Assembly: GCF_029714325.1 (NCBI RefSeq)
Contig: NZ_CP121666.1
Span: 6,355,001 to 6,419,000 of the forward strand
Reading direction: 5' to 3'
Origin: Bradyrhizobium sp. CB1717
GTDB taxonomy: Bacteria > Pseudomonadota > Alphaproteobacteria > Rhizobiales > Xanthobacteraceae
Length of the DNA: 64,000 nt
Part shown: positions 17,878 through 26,319 of the stretch, one piece after another
Layout of the letters: each line of letters starts with the position of its first letter
Position numbering within the stretch: the first letter of the stretch is position 1
Position numbers and translations under genes: made by a program
Notes under the pieces: model-generated
What the model saw: only the letters and a program-made list of their open reading frames with translations
Databases searched by the model: none
Told to the model about the DNA's origin: nothing

Positions 17878-19110
17878 ATGACCCTTCCCCGCTCCACGCT
17901 CGGATCCCTCTCGGCTCAAACAAAGATCCCGGCGTTAACCCGAAAAGCGCTTTTTGCTGTGCTTTTTGTGCTGTCCGCGGCGAACCTGACGGCTTGCCTG
18001 ATCGCCTACCTGCTGAGGGTCTGGATTTACGATCGCAACGGATTCGGCATTCCGACGGATTTCATCAGCTTTTGGGCGGCCGGGCGCCTTACGCTCGATG
18101 GCTTGCCGGCACAAGCGTTTGACTGGGACATCCTCAGGCCAATCCAGGTCGCGGCGCTGGGACAGGATTTCGCCGGTAGTTTCCCCTGGCACTACCCGCC
18201 ACCATTCCTCTTCGTCGCCGCACTGATGGCGCTGCTGCCCTTTGGTGCAGCGTATTTCGGATGGGTTGTTGTCAGTTTAGTGCCGTATGTTGCCGTCGTG
18301 CGGGCAATCGTCGGTCAGAACCTCGGCGTACTGCTCGCACTCGCCGTACCGATCGTTTTTTTCAATGCGCTGGTCGGACAGACCGGATTTTTGACCGCTG
18401 CGCTGATTGGCGGCACGCTCTATCTCATTCCGGTGCGCCCGGGCCTCGCAGGCATTTGCCTGGGTCTATTGACTTACAAACCACAATTTGGGCTGCTGTT
18501 TCCCGTTGTGTTGATGGCGGCGGGACATTGGCGCGTATTCGTCAGCGCCACCGTGACGACCATCGCAATGGTGCTCATCTCGGCACTCGCCTTTGGCACT
18601 GCGAGTTGGCTGGCATTTTTCTACTGGCTGTCGCACTCCTCGAATGTAATCTTGATCGATGGCAGGTTCAGTTGGTGGAAATTGATGAGTCTCTACTCTC
18701 TGGTGCGTCATCTTGGCGGCACCGAACAGCTGGCCTGGGCCCTCCAGCTTATCCTCGTGCTGAGCACGACGCTGGTTCTCGTGCTGATGTGGCGCAGCCG
18801 CGTACCTTATGGTTTGAAGGCTGCCGCCCTATCTGCAGGCACGCTGTTGGTCACGCCTTATATCGCCATCTATGACATGCTGATCCTCACGATTTCCATC
18901 GCGTTCCTATTTCGCATAGGACTGAGGAGCGGCTTCCGAAGCTACGAGCTTCCTGCACTGGCCGGCACTCTCGTCCTCGTTCTCACTTTCCTTACGGACA
19001 CGCCAACGGGACTGGGAGCGACCTTCATCGTCTCGTTATTGATTCTTGCGCGTGCCGGTTCGTGGTGGCGGCGCGAGCCGGTGCCGAAATCGATTGCGGC
19101 AGGCGTTTAG
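17878..19110 (+). CDS. GT87/DUF2029-type membrane glycosyltransferase-like protein
   Basis: About 410 residues with roughly nine to ten membrane helices. The GT87-like features are the first-loop FGIPTDFISFWAAGRLT, FPWHYPPPFLF, and GQTGFLTAALIGG followed by TYKPQFG. Family members use polyprenyl-linked sugars to mannosylate lipids or glycans. ATG at 17878 is chosen over a TTG 33 bases upstream because it begins the basic-then-hydrophobic N-terminus. It follows the acyltransferase gene by about 55 bp on the same strand, so the two may be an operon. Paralogue of the truncated gene at 1-607. Confidence 0.8.
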   Translation: MTLPRSTLGSLSAQTKIPALTRKALFAVLFVLSAANLTACLIAYLLRVWIYDRNGFGIPTDFISFWAAGRLTLDGLPAQAFDWDILRPIQVAALGQDFAGSFPWHYPPPFLFVAALMALLPFGAAYFGWVVVSLVPYVAVVRAIVGQNLGVLLALAVPIVFFNALVGQTGFLTAALIGGTLYLIPVRPGLAGICLGLLTYKPQFGLLFPVVLMAAGHWRVFVSATVTTIAMVLISALAFGTASWLAFFYWLSHSSNVILIDGRFSWWKLMSLYSLVRHLGGTEQLAWALQLILVLSTTLVLVLMWRSRVPYGLKAAALSAGTLLVTPYIAIYDMLILTISIAFLFRIGLRSGFRSYELPALAGTLVLVLTFLTDTPTGLGATFIVSLLILARAGSWWRREPVPKSIAAGV

Positions 19111-19274
19111 GGGCCCGTTGGCTCGCCGGCCTGTAAGACAAATTGCGTGAGAAGAACGATCCTGATCCGCACCGGTCAACCCGCCCGCAACAAAACCCAA
19201 GTAAGCTTGCCCTGGAACAGGCTGAAAGCCGGTGATGGGTCAAGAGCGCGCAGTCGAACCGCTCGCGTCGCACC

Positions 19275-19463
19275 TCAGTGCGTCAGCTCGAGCTTCCGCA
19301 TTTCGTTCATGCGTGCCAAGCAGTATTCGCGATACAGGTCGTTGAGAATTGCCCACATGATAAGTCCCCATCGCTCGAAACCCCGGGATAGACTGGTCCA
19401 GCAACGTTTCAACTCGATGTCGGCAATCAGGAAAACGAGTTTCCGGACGGTTTCATAGCCCAT
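19275..19463 (-). CDS. small protein of unknown function
   Basis: A 62-residue frame, MGYETVRKLVFLIADIELKR and onward, with a protein-like mix of charged, aromatic and aliphatic residues and a helix-forming look. No ribosome-binding site is evident and no family is recognised. The short palindrome CCCATTAATTGGG overlaps its start codon. It could be a real small gene or chance. Confidence 0.4.
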   Translation of the reverse strand: MGYETVRKLVFLIADIELKRCWTSLSRGFERWGLIMWAILNDLYREYCLARMNEMRKLELTH

Positions 19464-19534
19464 TAATTGGGTCAGGATTTATGCCATTTTAATGCGTGCG
19501 GGGCTCGGAAAGCTTCCGTCCCTTTAAGGTTTAT

Positions 19535-19816
19535 TTATCCCGGATCGGCCGCCTCTGTTGCGGCCCTGCTCGAGAGAAAACGGAAGCTTGGTTTTGGCAA
19601 TGTACGGCCGTCCTGATCGGACACAGCCTTGGCATGCTCGCGTGTGTGCTTGGCCTCGGCGATCAGAAGGCAGCGCCTCAGCTCCTCGCTGCAACGCTTT
19701 GCCTGGGCGCGCATCTGGCACTTGTCATCGGCGGAGCTGGAGGATTTGGCGAGGCTGCTCCACGTCGCTGCGAGCGACTTCTTGAGCAGCTCAATCTTGC
19801 GCTCCAGCTCGTCCAA
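19535..19816 (-). CDS. small coiled-coil-like protein of unknown function
   Basis: 93 residues starting with TTG at 19816, preceded by GGAG about eight bases upstream. The first 65 residues are heptad-like and charged (DELERKIELLKKSLAATWSS, RAQAKRCSEELRRC), typical of a short helical protein; the tail is disordered-looking. No membrane segment or known domain. Support comes from composition only. Confidence 0.42.
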   Translation of the reverse strand: MDELERKIELLKKSLAATWSSLAKSSSSADDKCQMRAQAKRCSEELRRCLLIAEAKHTREHAKAVSDQDGRTLPKPSFRFLSSRAATEAADPG

Positions 19817-20206
19817 ACGCTGCTCCGTCGATCCTGTCCGGATACATGCTTAGAACGGAGCTAAGCCGATTCTCCTGCGCCGTGAAACCCCGTGGCGGCA
19901 CTGTCCCCTCGCGCGCCGCCTATGAGGCGCCGAGCCTGGGCCAGACTGCATGAACGCTGCCTCGCCAAACTCGACCGAGGAGCGCTCGTCGTTGCGCGAA
20001 CGGTGACTGACGGGCGACACCGACCTTGGCCGGCCAATGCAGCATCCAGGATTATCGGACTCACGGAGCCGCTTGGCGGAAGCGAGTCACCCGCGTTAAC
20101 TGCAGCCCGGCGATTTCGCGGGTTTCAACACGAACACAGGTAAAGGCGCTTGGCGTGGTTCGCCAATATTCCAGGCGGAGATACGGCGCACCTCGCCTTC
20201 TAGATT
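19817..20206. other. non-coding stretch
   Basis: 390 bp between the coiled-coil-like small gene and the XRE regulator. I see no supported gene, RNA or terminator in it. Confidence 0.4.
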
Positions 20207-20617
20207 TTACCGATCGCCAGCCGAAGTGATCCTGACGTGGAAGCCTTTTGCCTCAATGGCGCGGATCAGCTGTTCGAGGCTCATCTCGTCCGGCCGCAGC
20301 GAGAGCTGGTCCGAAGGGCCCTGATCCTGAGTATTCACAAGGTGAACACCGTCCTCGAGAAACTCAGAGCTGACGTTAAGCACCTTTGCCACGGCTTTTA
20401 TCGTGGCGGGCTTGGGCACCCTGCCCCGCTTCTCCCAATGCCAAATCGCGGGAGGAGTTACGTCAATCCGCCTGGCCAGCTCGGTGATGGTCATCGACCG
20501 CTCTTCCCGCAGCTGTTTCAAGCGCGAACCGAAGTTGGCAATCGTTTTGTTCTTGAATTTAGGCACCTGTAAATTCCATTTGCATGTGTGAGAATCAGCG
20601 TTAACGACCGCAATCAC
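20207..20617 (-). CDS. XRE-family helix-turn-helix transcriptional regulator
   Basis: 136 residues. An HTH_3/XRE DNA-binding domain covers about residues 28-85: FGSRLKQLREERSMTITELA, then VTPPAIWHWEKRGRVPKP and TIKAVAKVLNVSSEF. The C-terminal 40 residues (SLEQLIRAIEAKGFHVRI) may dimerise. The GTG at 20617 is the longest start; a second GTG giving VPKFKNKTIANFG, preceded by GGA, is equally possible. No neighbour indicates its target. A perfect inverted repeat at 20800-20815, about 185 bp upstream, is a candidate operator. Confidence 0.82.
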   Translation of the reverse strand: MIAVVNADSHTCKWNLQVPKFKNKTIANFGSRLKQLREERSMTITELARRIDVTPPAIWHWEKRGRVPKPATIKAVAKVLNVSSEFLEDGVHLVNTQDQGPSDQLSLRPDEMSLEQLIRAIEAKGFHVRITSAGDR

Positions 20618-21066
20618 GTAAGATTACGGTCTCGTTCGTTTTCAAGTCAATCGTCGATCCGTAGGTTTTCGCCTTCGGAAACCCGTGCGGTTCGCAGCAA
20701 TCCTGTGCAATCGGTCAGCCCACCTGCCCTCTTCGGTCTCGTTCGGCCGGCCAGGCATGCAAGGCCCGAGCCACAACTGGAAAGACAATCTCACTCAGCG
20801 TTAGGCGTTCCTAACTCCATCGCTCGACGCTGGCGTGACAGGAGACCCCGGCTGCGGACGGCCGCTCGGCGGAAGGGAAGGGCGGCCGGTTACGGCCCTG
20901 TAATGCCTCGGCGGCGTTAAGTAAACAGGCAAGGCAGTCCCTGCCGCTCCTTCGCGCGATTGATCAGTGATCGCTCCAATGTCACTATGCGCCGGATTTA
21001 GCGGGATAAGGGTTTGGCCGGACGGGCTTTTCTTCGTCCCGGTCACAGCCCGGCAGAGGGGATCGC
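20618..21066. promoter_or_regulatory. divergent intergenic region of the XRE regulator and an exported protein
   Basis: About 450 bp without a supported gene. It contains the inverted repeat GTTAGG-CGTT-CCTAAC at 20800-20815 and a direct repeat CGGTCTCGTTCG near 20627 and 20733. The ribosome-binding site AGAGGGG for the gene starting at 21067 lies at its right end. Confidence 0.45.
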
Positions 21067-21696
21067 GTGACCATCTGGCGGCGTCTTTTATGTTGGCTGC
21101 GGCCCGCGATGTTGCTGTCGACCGGGGTGCTTTTTGCTCTTGCGGCCCCTGGCGTCGCGCAGACGGCCGGGCCCCGTCCGGCAGCAGAGCAAGGTCCGGA
21201 GGCTCCCAAACGCATCGAGCATCGTCAGCCTCTGATCGACATCCTCGCACACATGTCCGGCAAGTGCACGACGCTGAAGATCGCGGGTCGCAGCTATGCC
21301 TGCAAGGCCGTTGCCTACGCCCATAATGAAGCCGGACGTGTGAGCTTCGCGGTGGCTATCGAGGACCCGGCGGACGACGGCCACGTCGTGTCTTTCTCCG
21401 GCGAGAAGGGAAAGCGCTTCGACGACAATTCCTACGAGCTTCCGATCGATCGGATGCTCCTGAATTCCAAGCACCGGCCGAAGGTCCATGGGCTGCCGGT
21501 GCCCGCGGAGGAGGCATCGACCGGCATCTGCCGCCAGTTCGGCAACTTTGCCGCGCGGCGGGTCTCGAGTGTCACCTGCACTGCAACGGACTCGCGCGGA
21601 CAGAGCTATGAGTTGCTGTTCGTTTCGGATGGCTCTCCCATCGGCGTTCGACGCGTGAGGCAGTCAGCAGCGTCGATCGACGACCCGTTTAAATAG
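21067..21696 (+). CDS. exported protein of unknown function
   Basis: 209 residues; GTG start with AGAGGGG six bases upstream. An N-terminal signal peptide is visible (basic MTIWRRLLCWLRP, hydrophobic LLSTGVLFALAAPG, cleavage near VAQ). The mature part has paired cysteines (SGKCTTLKIAGRSYACKA and STGICRQFGNF ... SVTCTATD), suggesting disulphides in the periplasm. No known domain recognised. Confidence 0.8.
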   Translation: MTIWRRLLCWLRPAMLLSTGVLFALAAPGVAQTAGPRPAAEQGPEAPKRIEHRQPLIDILAHMSGKCTTLKIAGRSYACKAVAYAHNEAGRVSFAVAIEDPADDGHVVSFSGEKGKRFDDNSYELPIDRMLLNSKHRPKVHGLPVPAEEASTGICRQFGNFAARRVSSVTCTATDSRGQSYELLFVSDGSPIGVRRVRQSAASIDDPFK

Positions 21697-21787
21697 TCCT
21701 GGAGCTAAACAGTCCTGGAGCGACGCAGGCAGGTTTTCTGCGCTGCCCTTGCGCGCCAAGATTTGGCTGCCGCCTCGCCGAGCACGT

Positions 21788-22264
21788 TCAATAGCAATTC
21801 GGAGAATTGCCCCCGAGCCGGGCACACGCATCCGAATTGGAAGCCCGCCACTGAATCACGGCTAACGGGCTGCGTCCCTGCCCTTCCAACGGCGCTCCTC
21901 GCAGCCTTTCCGCCTCTTCCGCCACGATGGCTCTGTGCGCCTTGGCAATCTGGTCATTACGTTCAAGCAGCGAGACCTTGCCGGCCGAGACCTGGACGGC
22001 AAGCGCTTTGCGCAATGCATTTTCGCGGTCGAGCAGTTCCGGAAACTGCAAGCTGGGCCGCACCGAGAGCTCTGTTGCCTTCACGATGCAATCGGCACGC
22101 GGCACGGCCTGCGCGATCTGATCGGGAAATGCGTTGCGGCAATCTGCAAGGGCCTCGGCCAGATTTACGGAAGATTCTTCACCCTCGTTCTGAAGCGCCA
22201 GTCGCGTGCCTCCACAACCAGCAAGCAGGCTAAACAGCAACACAATAACCGCATGGCGCATCAT
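21788..22264 (-). CDS. lipoprotein of unknown function next to the T1SS genes
   Basis: The start is set at ATG 22264, where a signal peptide begins (MMRHAVIVLLFSLLAGC) with lipobox LAGC. The mature protein is about 140 residues, helical and charged (RENALRKALAVQV, NDQIAKAHRAIVAEEAERLR). It lies 86 bp downstream of the HlyD-like gene on the same strand, so it may be co-transcribed with the exporter and act in the envelope beside it; this is inference from position. Confidence 0.72.
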   Translation of the reverse strand: MMRHAVIVLLFSLLAGCGGTRLALQNEGEESSVNLAEALADCRNAFPDQIAQAVPRADCIVKATELSVRPSLQFPELLDRENALRKALAVQVSAGKVSLLERNDQIAKAHRAIVAEEAERLRGAPLEGQGRSPLAVIQWRASNSDACARLGGNSPNCY

Positions 22265-22350
22265 AAAAGGGGCTTTAACGCGTCGATACCGCGCGTTGAT
22301 GGCAGCCCGACCGCCAGCCGCGCGCGCACGCTCGACCGGGCCCATGCTTC

Positions 22351-23709
22351 CTATTTCTGGCGGAAGGAGTGATTGAAGGACATGATCAGCGGCCCAACCA
22401 GATATTCAAACGCCGTGCGCTGGACGGTCGGGATCATGACGGTTGCCGGCATGCCCGGATAGAGCTTGATGTTCGGCATGGCCGCAAGCTCGTCCTGATC
22501 AATTCGAACGAAGGCCGTGTAGTACGGGTTGTTGCTCTTGGGGTCGGTCAGACGATCTGCCGAGACCTGGATGACGTCGCCATGAATGATCGGCACGATC
22601 CGCTGCTTGTAGGCCGTGAGGTGAACTTCCGCGCGCGTGTTGGGATGCACGTCGCTGATGTCCTCGACCGCCACCTGCGCTTCGATTGTCAGCCCATCCT
22701 GCTCCGGGACGATGTCCAGGATCTTGTCGCCGCGCTGTATGACCCCGCCGACTGAAAAGACGTTGAGGCCGACCACCTGGCCGCTATAGGGCGCGCGGAT
22801 CTCCATGCGCCCCAAGACCGCCTTGGCGTTCATGGCTTTCGGGATGACCTCCAGAATCTTGGCTTGCGTGTCGCGAAGGTCCTTGGTCACGTCGGTCATT
22901 CGATCATTGTCGAGCTGCGCCATTTGCTGCTCTTGCTCGGCAATTGCCTGGCGCGCTTTGGCAATGTTGGCGTTGGAATCCGCGATCTGACCCTCGAGTC
23001 CGTAGGCGGTGCGCTCCAGTTGCAGGATGCGCGGGCGCGCGATCAGGCCGCGCTCGACGAGAGGCGCGATATCCTTCGCCTCGCTGTGAACGGAATTGAT
23101 CTGGTCGGTAAATGATTTCACTTGCGCCTGGGCGCCGACGATCTGCGAGCCGAGCTGGTTGATCTTCTCGCGGATGACGCTGCGCTGTCCCTCCAGCGCG
23201 GCCCGGCGGCTCTCGAACTGGCTGACCTGCCCGTTCCAGACGCTCTTGAGATAGGGATCTTCGGAACGCGCCCTCAGATCCGACGGCATCACGAGCCCGG
23301 AGCCGTGATCGAGCTCGGTCAGGAGCCGAACCTCCGTGGCACGAAGCACGGCCCATTGCTGCGTCAGAACTTCGTATTCGGCGCGCGCCTGGGTCTCATC
23401 CAGCACGATCAGGAGGTCGCCGGAGCGAACCTTGTCGCCCTCCCTGACCCGCAGCTCCTTCACGATGCCGCCGTCAAGGTGCTGGACGCTCTTGCGATTA
23501 CCCTCAACCTTGACGACCGCGTTTGCCACGACGGCGCCGTTGAGCGGCGCGGTCAGCGCCCACGCACCAATCCCACCGAAGAATACGGCAACAATGATCC
23601 AGCCGGCGAGCGAGATGCGCCTGATCGAGTCGCTGGGCGGCCCGGCGGAAAGACCGGCCCGGCCGCCAACGGCGGCGAGATTCTTGGGTGTTCCGTCCAA
23701 AATGGCCAT
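22351..23709 (-). CDS. HlyD-family periplasmic adaptor of a type I secretion system
   Basis: 452 residues. Architecture: cytoplasmic tail of about 30 residues, one membrane helix (LAGWIIVAVFFGGIGAWAL), a split lipoyl/beta-barrel region (VKVEGNRKSVQHLDGGIVKE, VREGDKVRSGDLLIVLDE), a long coiled coil at about 110-285, and the HlyD C-terminal barrel (MEIRAPYSGQVVGLNVFSVG, TEVHL-like barrel). It links the ABC transporter to an outer-membrane TolC-type channel, which is not encoded in this window. It starts 9 bp after the ABC gene. Confidence 0.94.
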   Translation of the reverse strand: MAILDGTPKNLAAVGGRAGLSAGPPSDSIRRISLAGWIIVAVFFGGIGAWALTAPLNGAVVANAVVKVEGNRKSVQHLDGGIVKELRVREGDKVRSGDLLIVLDETQARAEYEVLTQQWAVLRATEVRLLTELDHGSGLVMPSDLRARSEDPYLKSVWNGQVSQFESRRAALEGQRSVIREKINQLGSQIVGAQAQVKSFTDQINSVHSEAKDIAPLVERGLIARPRILQLERTAYGLEGQIADSNANIAKARQAIAEQEQQMAQLDNDRMTDVTKDLRDTQAKILEVIPKAMNAKAVLGRMEIRAPYSGQVVGLNVFSVGGVIQRGDKILDIVPEQDGLTIEAQVAVEDISDVHPNTRAEVHLTAYKQRIVPIIHGDVIQVSADRLTDPKSNNPYYTAFVRIDQDELAAMPNIKLYPGMPATVMIPTVQRTAFEYLVGPLIMSFNHSFRQK

Positions 23710-23718
23710 TGGGCGAGC

Positions 23719-25431
23719 CTAGCTGCTGGAGCCTTGCACGGCGTGCACGGGGACAGGACGGGTCAGCCGCGCCATGATCTCGGCACGAGCCCCGAACATT
23801 TCGGCGACGCCATCTCTGAGAACGAGAATCTTGTCGACGACTCCGATGGTCGCCGGCCGATGCGAGACGATGACAACCGTCGTCCCGCCTTTCTTCAGTT
23901 GCACGATACAATCTGCCAGAGCGACATCACCTTCGGCATCGAGGTTCGAGCTCGGCTCGTCGAGCACGACGAGGCTTGGACCGCCATAGACGGCGCGGGC
24001 CAGACCAATCCGTTGGCGGAAGCCGCCGGACAGAATAGCGCCGCCTTCTCCGACCTGGGTGTCGTAACCGTGCGGAAGCCTCAGGATCATTTCATGCACG
24101 CCGGCGAGCTGGGCAGCGAGGATGACGTCCTTGTCGCTTCCCTCGTCGAAGCGGCCGATATTGGCGGCGATCGTGTCCGAGAACAGCTCGATATCCTGAG
24201 GCAGGTAGCCGACATGATCGCCGATCGCCCGCTTGACCCAGGTCGCGACATCGGCGCCGTCCAGCCGCACGGCGCCCGCCGAGGGCGTCAGCACGCCGAC
24301 AAGCTGGCGCGACAGGGTCGATTTCCCGGCCCCGGACGGCCCGATGACCCCGAGCACCTCTCCTGCCTCCACGGCGAAGGTGACACCGCGCAGAATGGGC
24401 TTGGAGCCCCCCTGGGGAACGAAGCTGAGCGCCTCGACCGAAACGTGCCCCTTGGGCCTCGGCAACGTCAGGCCGGCCTCGAGAACAGGATGCGCCGTCA
24501 GCAGTTCGCGAATGCGCAGGAACGCAGCACGCGCCGACACCAGACCACGCCACGACCCCACGATCTGCTCGACCGGCTGCAGCGCGCGGCCGAGCAGGAT
24601 GCTGGCCGCGAACATCGAACCGACCGTCGTGACCCGCTCGATCACGAGATAGGCGCCCAAACCCAGGATCAGCGATTGCATGGCGAGGCGCAGGAAACGG
24701 ATCAGGCTCTGGATCGCGGCGGCCCGGTCGCTTGCAGCGACCTGGCGCTCGAGCATCCGGTCGCGATCGCGACTCCAGCGCCGGAGCAGACCGCCGGTCA
24801 TGCCCATGGCACGCACGACCTCGGTGTTGCGCAGGCTCATTTCGGTGAAGCTGTAGCTGCGCGCGGCGGCTTCGTTCGATTCCGTGAGCGGCAGCTTCAC
24901 GAGCCACTCACTCAGCAGCGCCATCAGCACCAGGATGACCGAACACCCCAGCGCAAAGGCCCCCAGGAACGGATGTAGGGCGAAGATCACCGCGATGTAG
25001 ATGGGGGCCCAGGGCAGATCGAAAACGGCGTGGATGCCGGTCCCGGTGACGAACTGGCGAAACGTATCGAAATCGCGGATCGCCTGGCTGCGAGCGCCGC
25101 CCGCATTGGCCGACCGATCGATGATCGCCGTCATCACCCGCGAGGCGATCTCGCGGTCCAGGCGGATGCTGGCGCGGGTCAGCACCCTTGCGCGAACTGC
25201 GTCCAGCCCCGCCAGCGCCATGAACGCCAGCAGCAGCGCGAGCGTGAGCATCAGCAACGTGATCTCGCTCGCGCTCGAGATCACCCGGTCATAAACCTGC
25301 AGCATGTAGAGCGGGCCGGCGAGGTAAAGCAGGTTAATGGCAAGGCTGAAGATGCCGGCCGTCGCGAAATAGCCCTGGCATGTCTGCAGCAGGCGCCGGA
25401 GCTCGTCCGGCCTCTTGAAAGGCGCACTCAC
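23719..25431 (-). CDS. type I secretion ABC transporter (PrtD/HasD-like permease-ATPase)
   Basis: 570 residues: an ABC membrane domain with six helices (about 20-300) fused to an ATPase domain. Walker A GPSGAGKST at about residue 365, Q-loop GYLPQDIELF, signature LSGGFRQRIGLARA, Walker B LVVLDEPSSNLD and the switch His in VIVSHRP are present. There is no N-terminal C39 peptidase-like domain, which fits the PrtD class that exports RTX proteins using a C-terminal signal. GTG start. Likely substrates are the protease starting at 26320 and the giant repeat proteins to the right, all with T1SS-type features. Confidence 0.95.
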   Translation of the reverse strand: MSAPFKRPDELRRLLQTCQGYFATAGIFSLAINLLYLAGPLYMLQVYDRVISSASEITLLMLTLALLLAFMALAGLDAVRARVLTRASIRLDREIASRVMTAIIDRSANAGGARSQAIRDFDTFRQFVTGTGIHAVFDLPWAPIYIAVIFALHPFLGAFALGCSVILVLMALLSEWLVKLPLTESNEAAARSYSFTEMSLRNTEVVRAMGMTGGLLRRWSRDRDRMLERQVAASDRAAAIQSLIRFLRLAMQSLILGLGAYLVIERVTTVGSMFAASILLGRALQPVEQIVGSWRGLVSARAAFLRIRELLTAHPVLEAGLTLPRPKGHVSVEALSFVPQGGSKPILRGVTFAVEAGEVLGVIGPSGAGKSTLSRQLVGVLTPSAGAVRLDGADVATWVKRAIGDHVGYLPQDIELFSDTIAANIGRFDEGSDKDVILAAQLAGVHEMILRLPHGYDTQVGEGGAILSGGFRQRIGLARAVYGGPSLVVLDEPSSNLDAEGDVALADCIVQLKKGGTTVVIVSHRPATIGVVDKILVLRDGVAEMFGARAEIMARLTRPVPVHAVQGSSS

Positions 25432-26319
25432 ACAATCCGGCGGATGCCCCCGCCCCCCTAATCAAAAATGACCGCCGGAGCGACAACGCCCGGCCGAATT
25501 AAAGACAACTTGGCAGCCGTTACAATGCTTGTCTAATCAAGTGGAATGTTTAGCACAGCCGCCGGGCGCGCGAAATAATCCTCGCTGGAAAGGTAAAGGC
25601 GCCCGTAGAGCTACGGGCTCCCGCGCGTTTACGATATTTATCCCGGTTGAATGCAAGGCCTAAATGCGGCGGGCGGAGGCGGAAACCAGCGGAATTCCGA
25701 CCAGAACCCAAACAACGGACATGGGTTGGCATTCCCGCGGCGCAACATGCGCGAGCTTGAACTGGAAATTTCCATTCCCGGAAGAAAGGGCGCAGGGGTG
25801 GATCACAGGTGAAACCGGCACCCCCGGACTTCCCTGCGCGGATGGTTCTAACGGTTTCCCTCGCGCCTGCCCCGGGAGACGAGCTCCATTGCCCCGGTCG
25901 CCCGGCAGATATTCGCGTTCACGCCGGTTGGCGCGATACGCCGCCACAAGGCTTGGCGCCAGCTTTCGGGCGCCAGGGCCAAATACGAATTTTTCTGCGA
26001 ACTGCACGCCTCCCCATGGGGCCATCATCGCGCGCTTGAAACGAGGCTCCGTCACGACCGGATGCAAGTCATCGTCATCCGGTCCGGTCTCGGACAATCC
26101 TGCCGCTTCGTAACTCCCGCCGTAACGAACATAAAACCGGATTTATGCGCCGTTAAAGAGATTGCGAAACTTGGACCGCCATCGTCAGCGCTCTGGAACC
26201 GCTGATCCCAGTTTAACCGCTCAATTTACCCGCCTTTAATTCGCGCGGCCGTCCGATCCCCGCACCGACGCGCGACATGACGCGCTTTTTTCTTCCGTCG
26301 CACAGGGCAAGGAGCTTCA
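25432..26319. promoter_or_regulatory. divergent intergenic region between the T1SS exporter and the protease
   Basis: About 890 bp. Open frames exist on both strands around 25660-26110, but they overlap each other, lack ribosome-binding sites and match no family I know; I do not call either. The right end is AT-richer, with TTTAACCGC and TTTAATTCGC boxes near 26210-26240, and contains a hairpin with a T-run (described separately) in front of the protease gene. Confidence 0.45.
26270..26291 (+). terminator. GC hairpin with T-run in the protease leader
   Basis: GCGCG at 26270-26274 and CGCGC at 26281-26285 form a 5-bp stem with a 6-base loop, followed by six T. It looks like a small intrinsic terminator on the plus strand, yet lies only about 29 bases before the protease start codon. 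It may be an attenuator or simply end upstream transcription. Confidence 0.45.

Noticed and set aside
23122..24978. A 618-codon plus-strand frame opposite the T1SS genes
   Set aside because: It spans the HlyD and ABC genes in antisense; those have complete family motifs, this one has none.
25660..26113. Overlapping frames on both strands in the gap before the protease
   Set aside because: Two opposing frames of similar length, neither with a ribosome-binding site nor with convincing composition; kept as non-coding.
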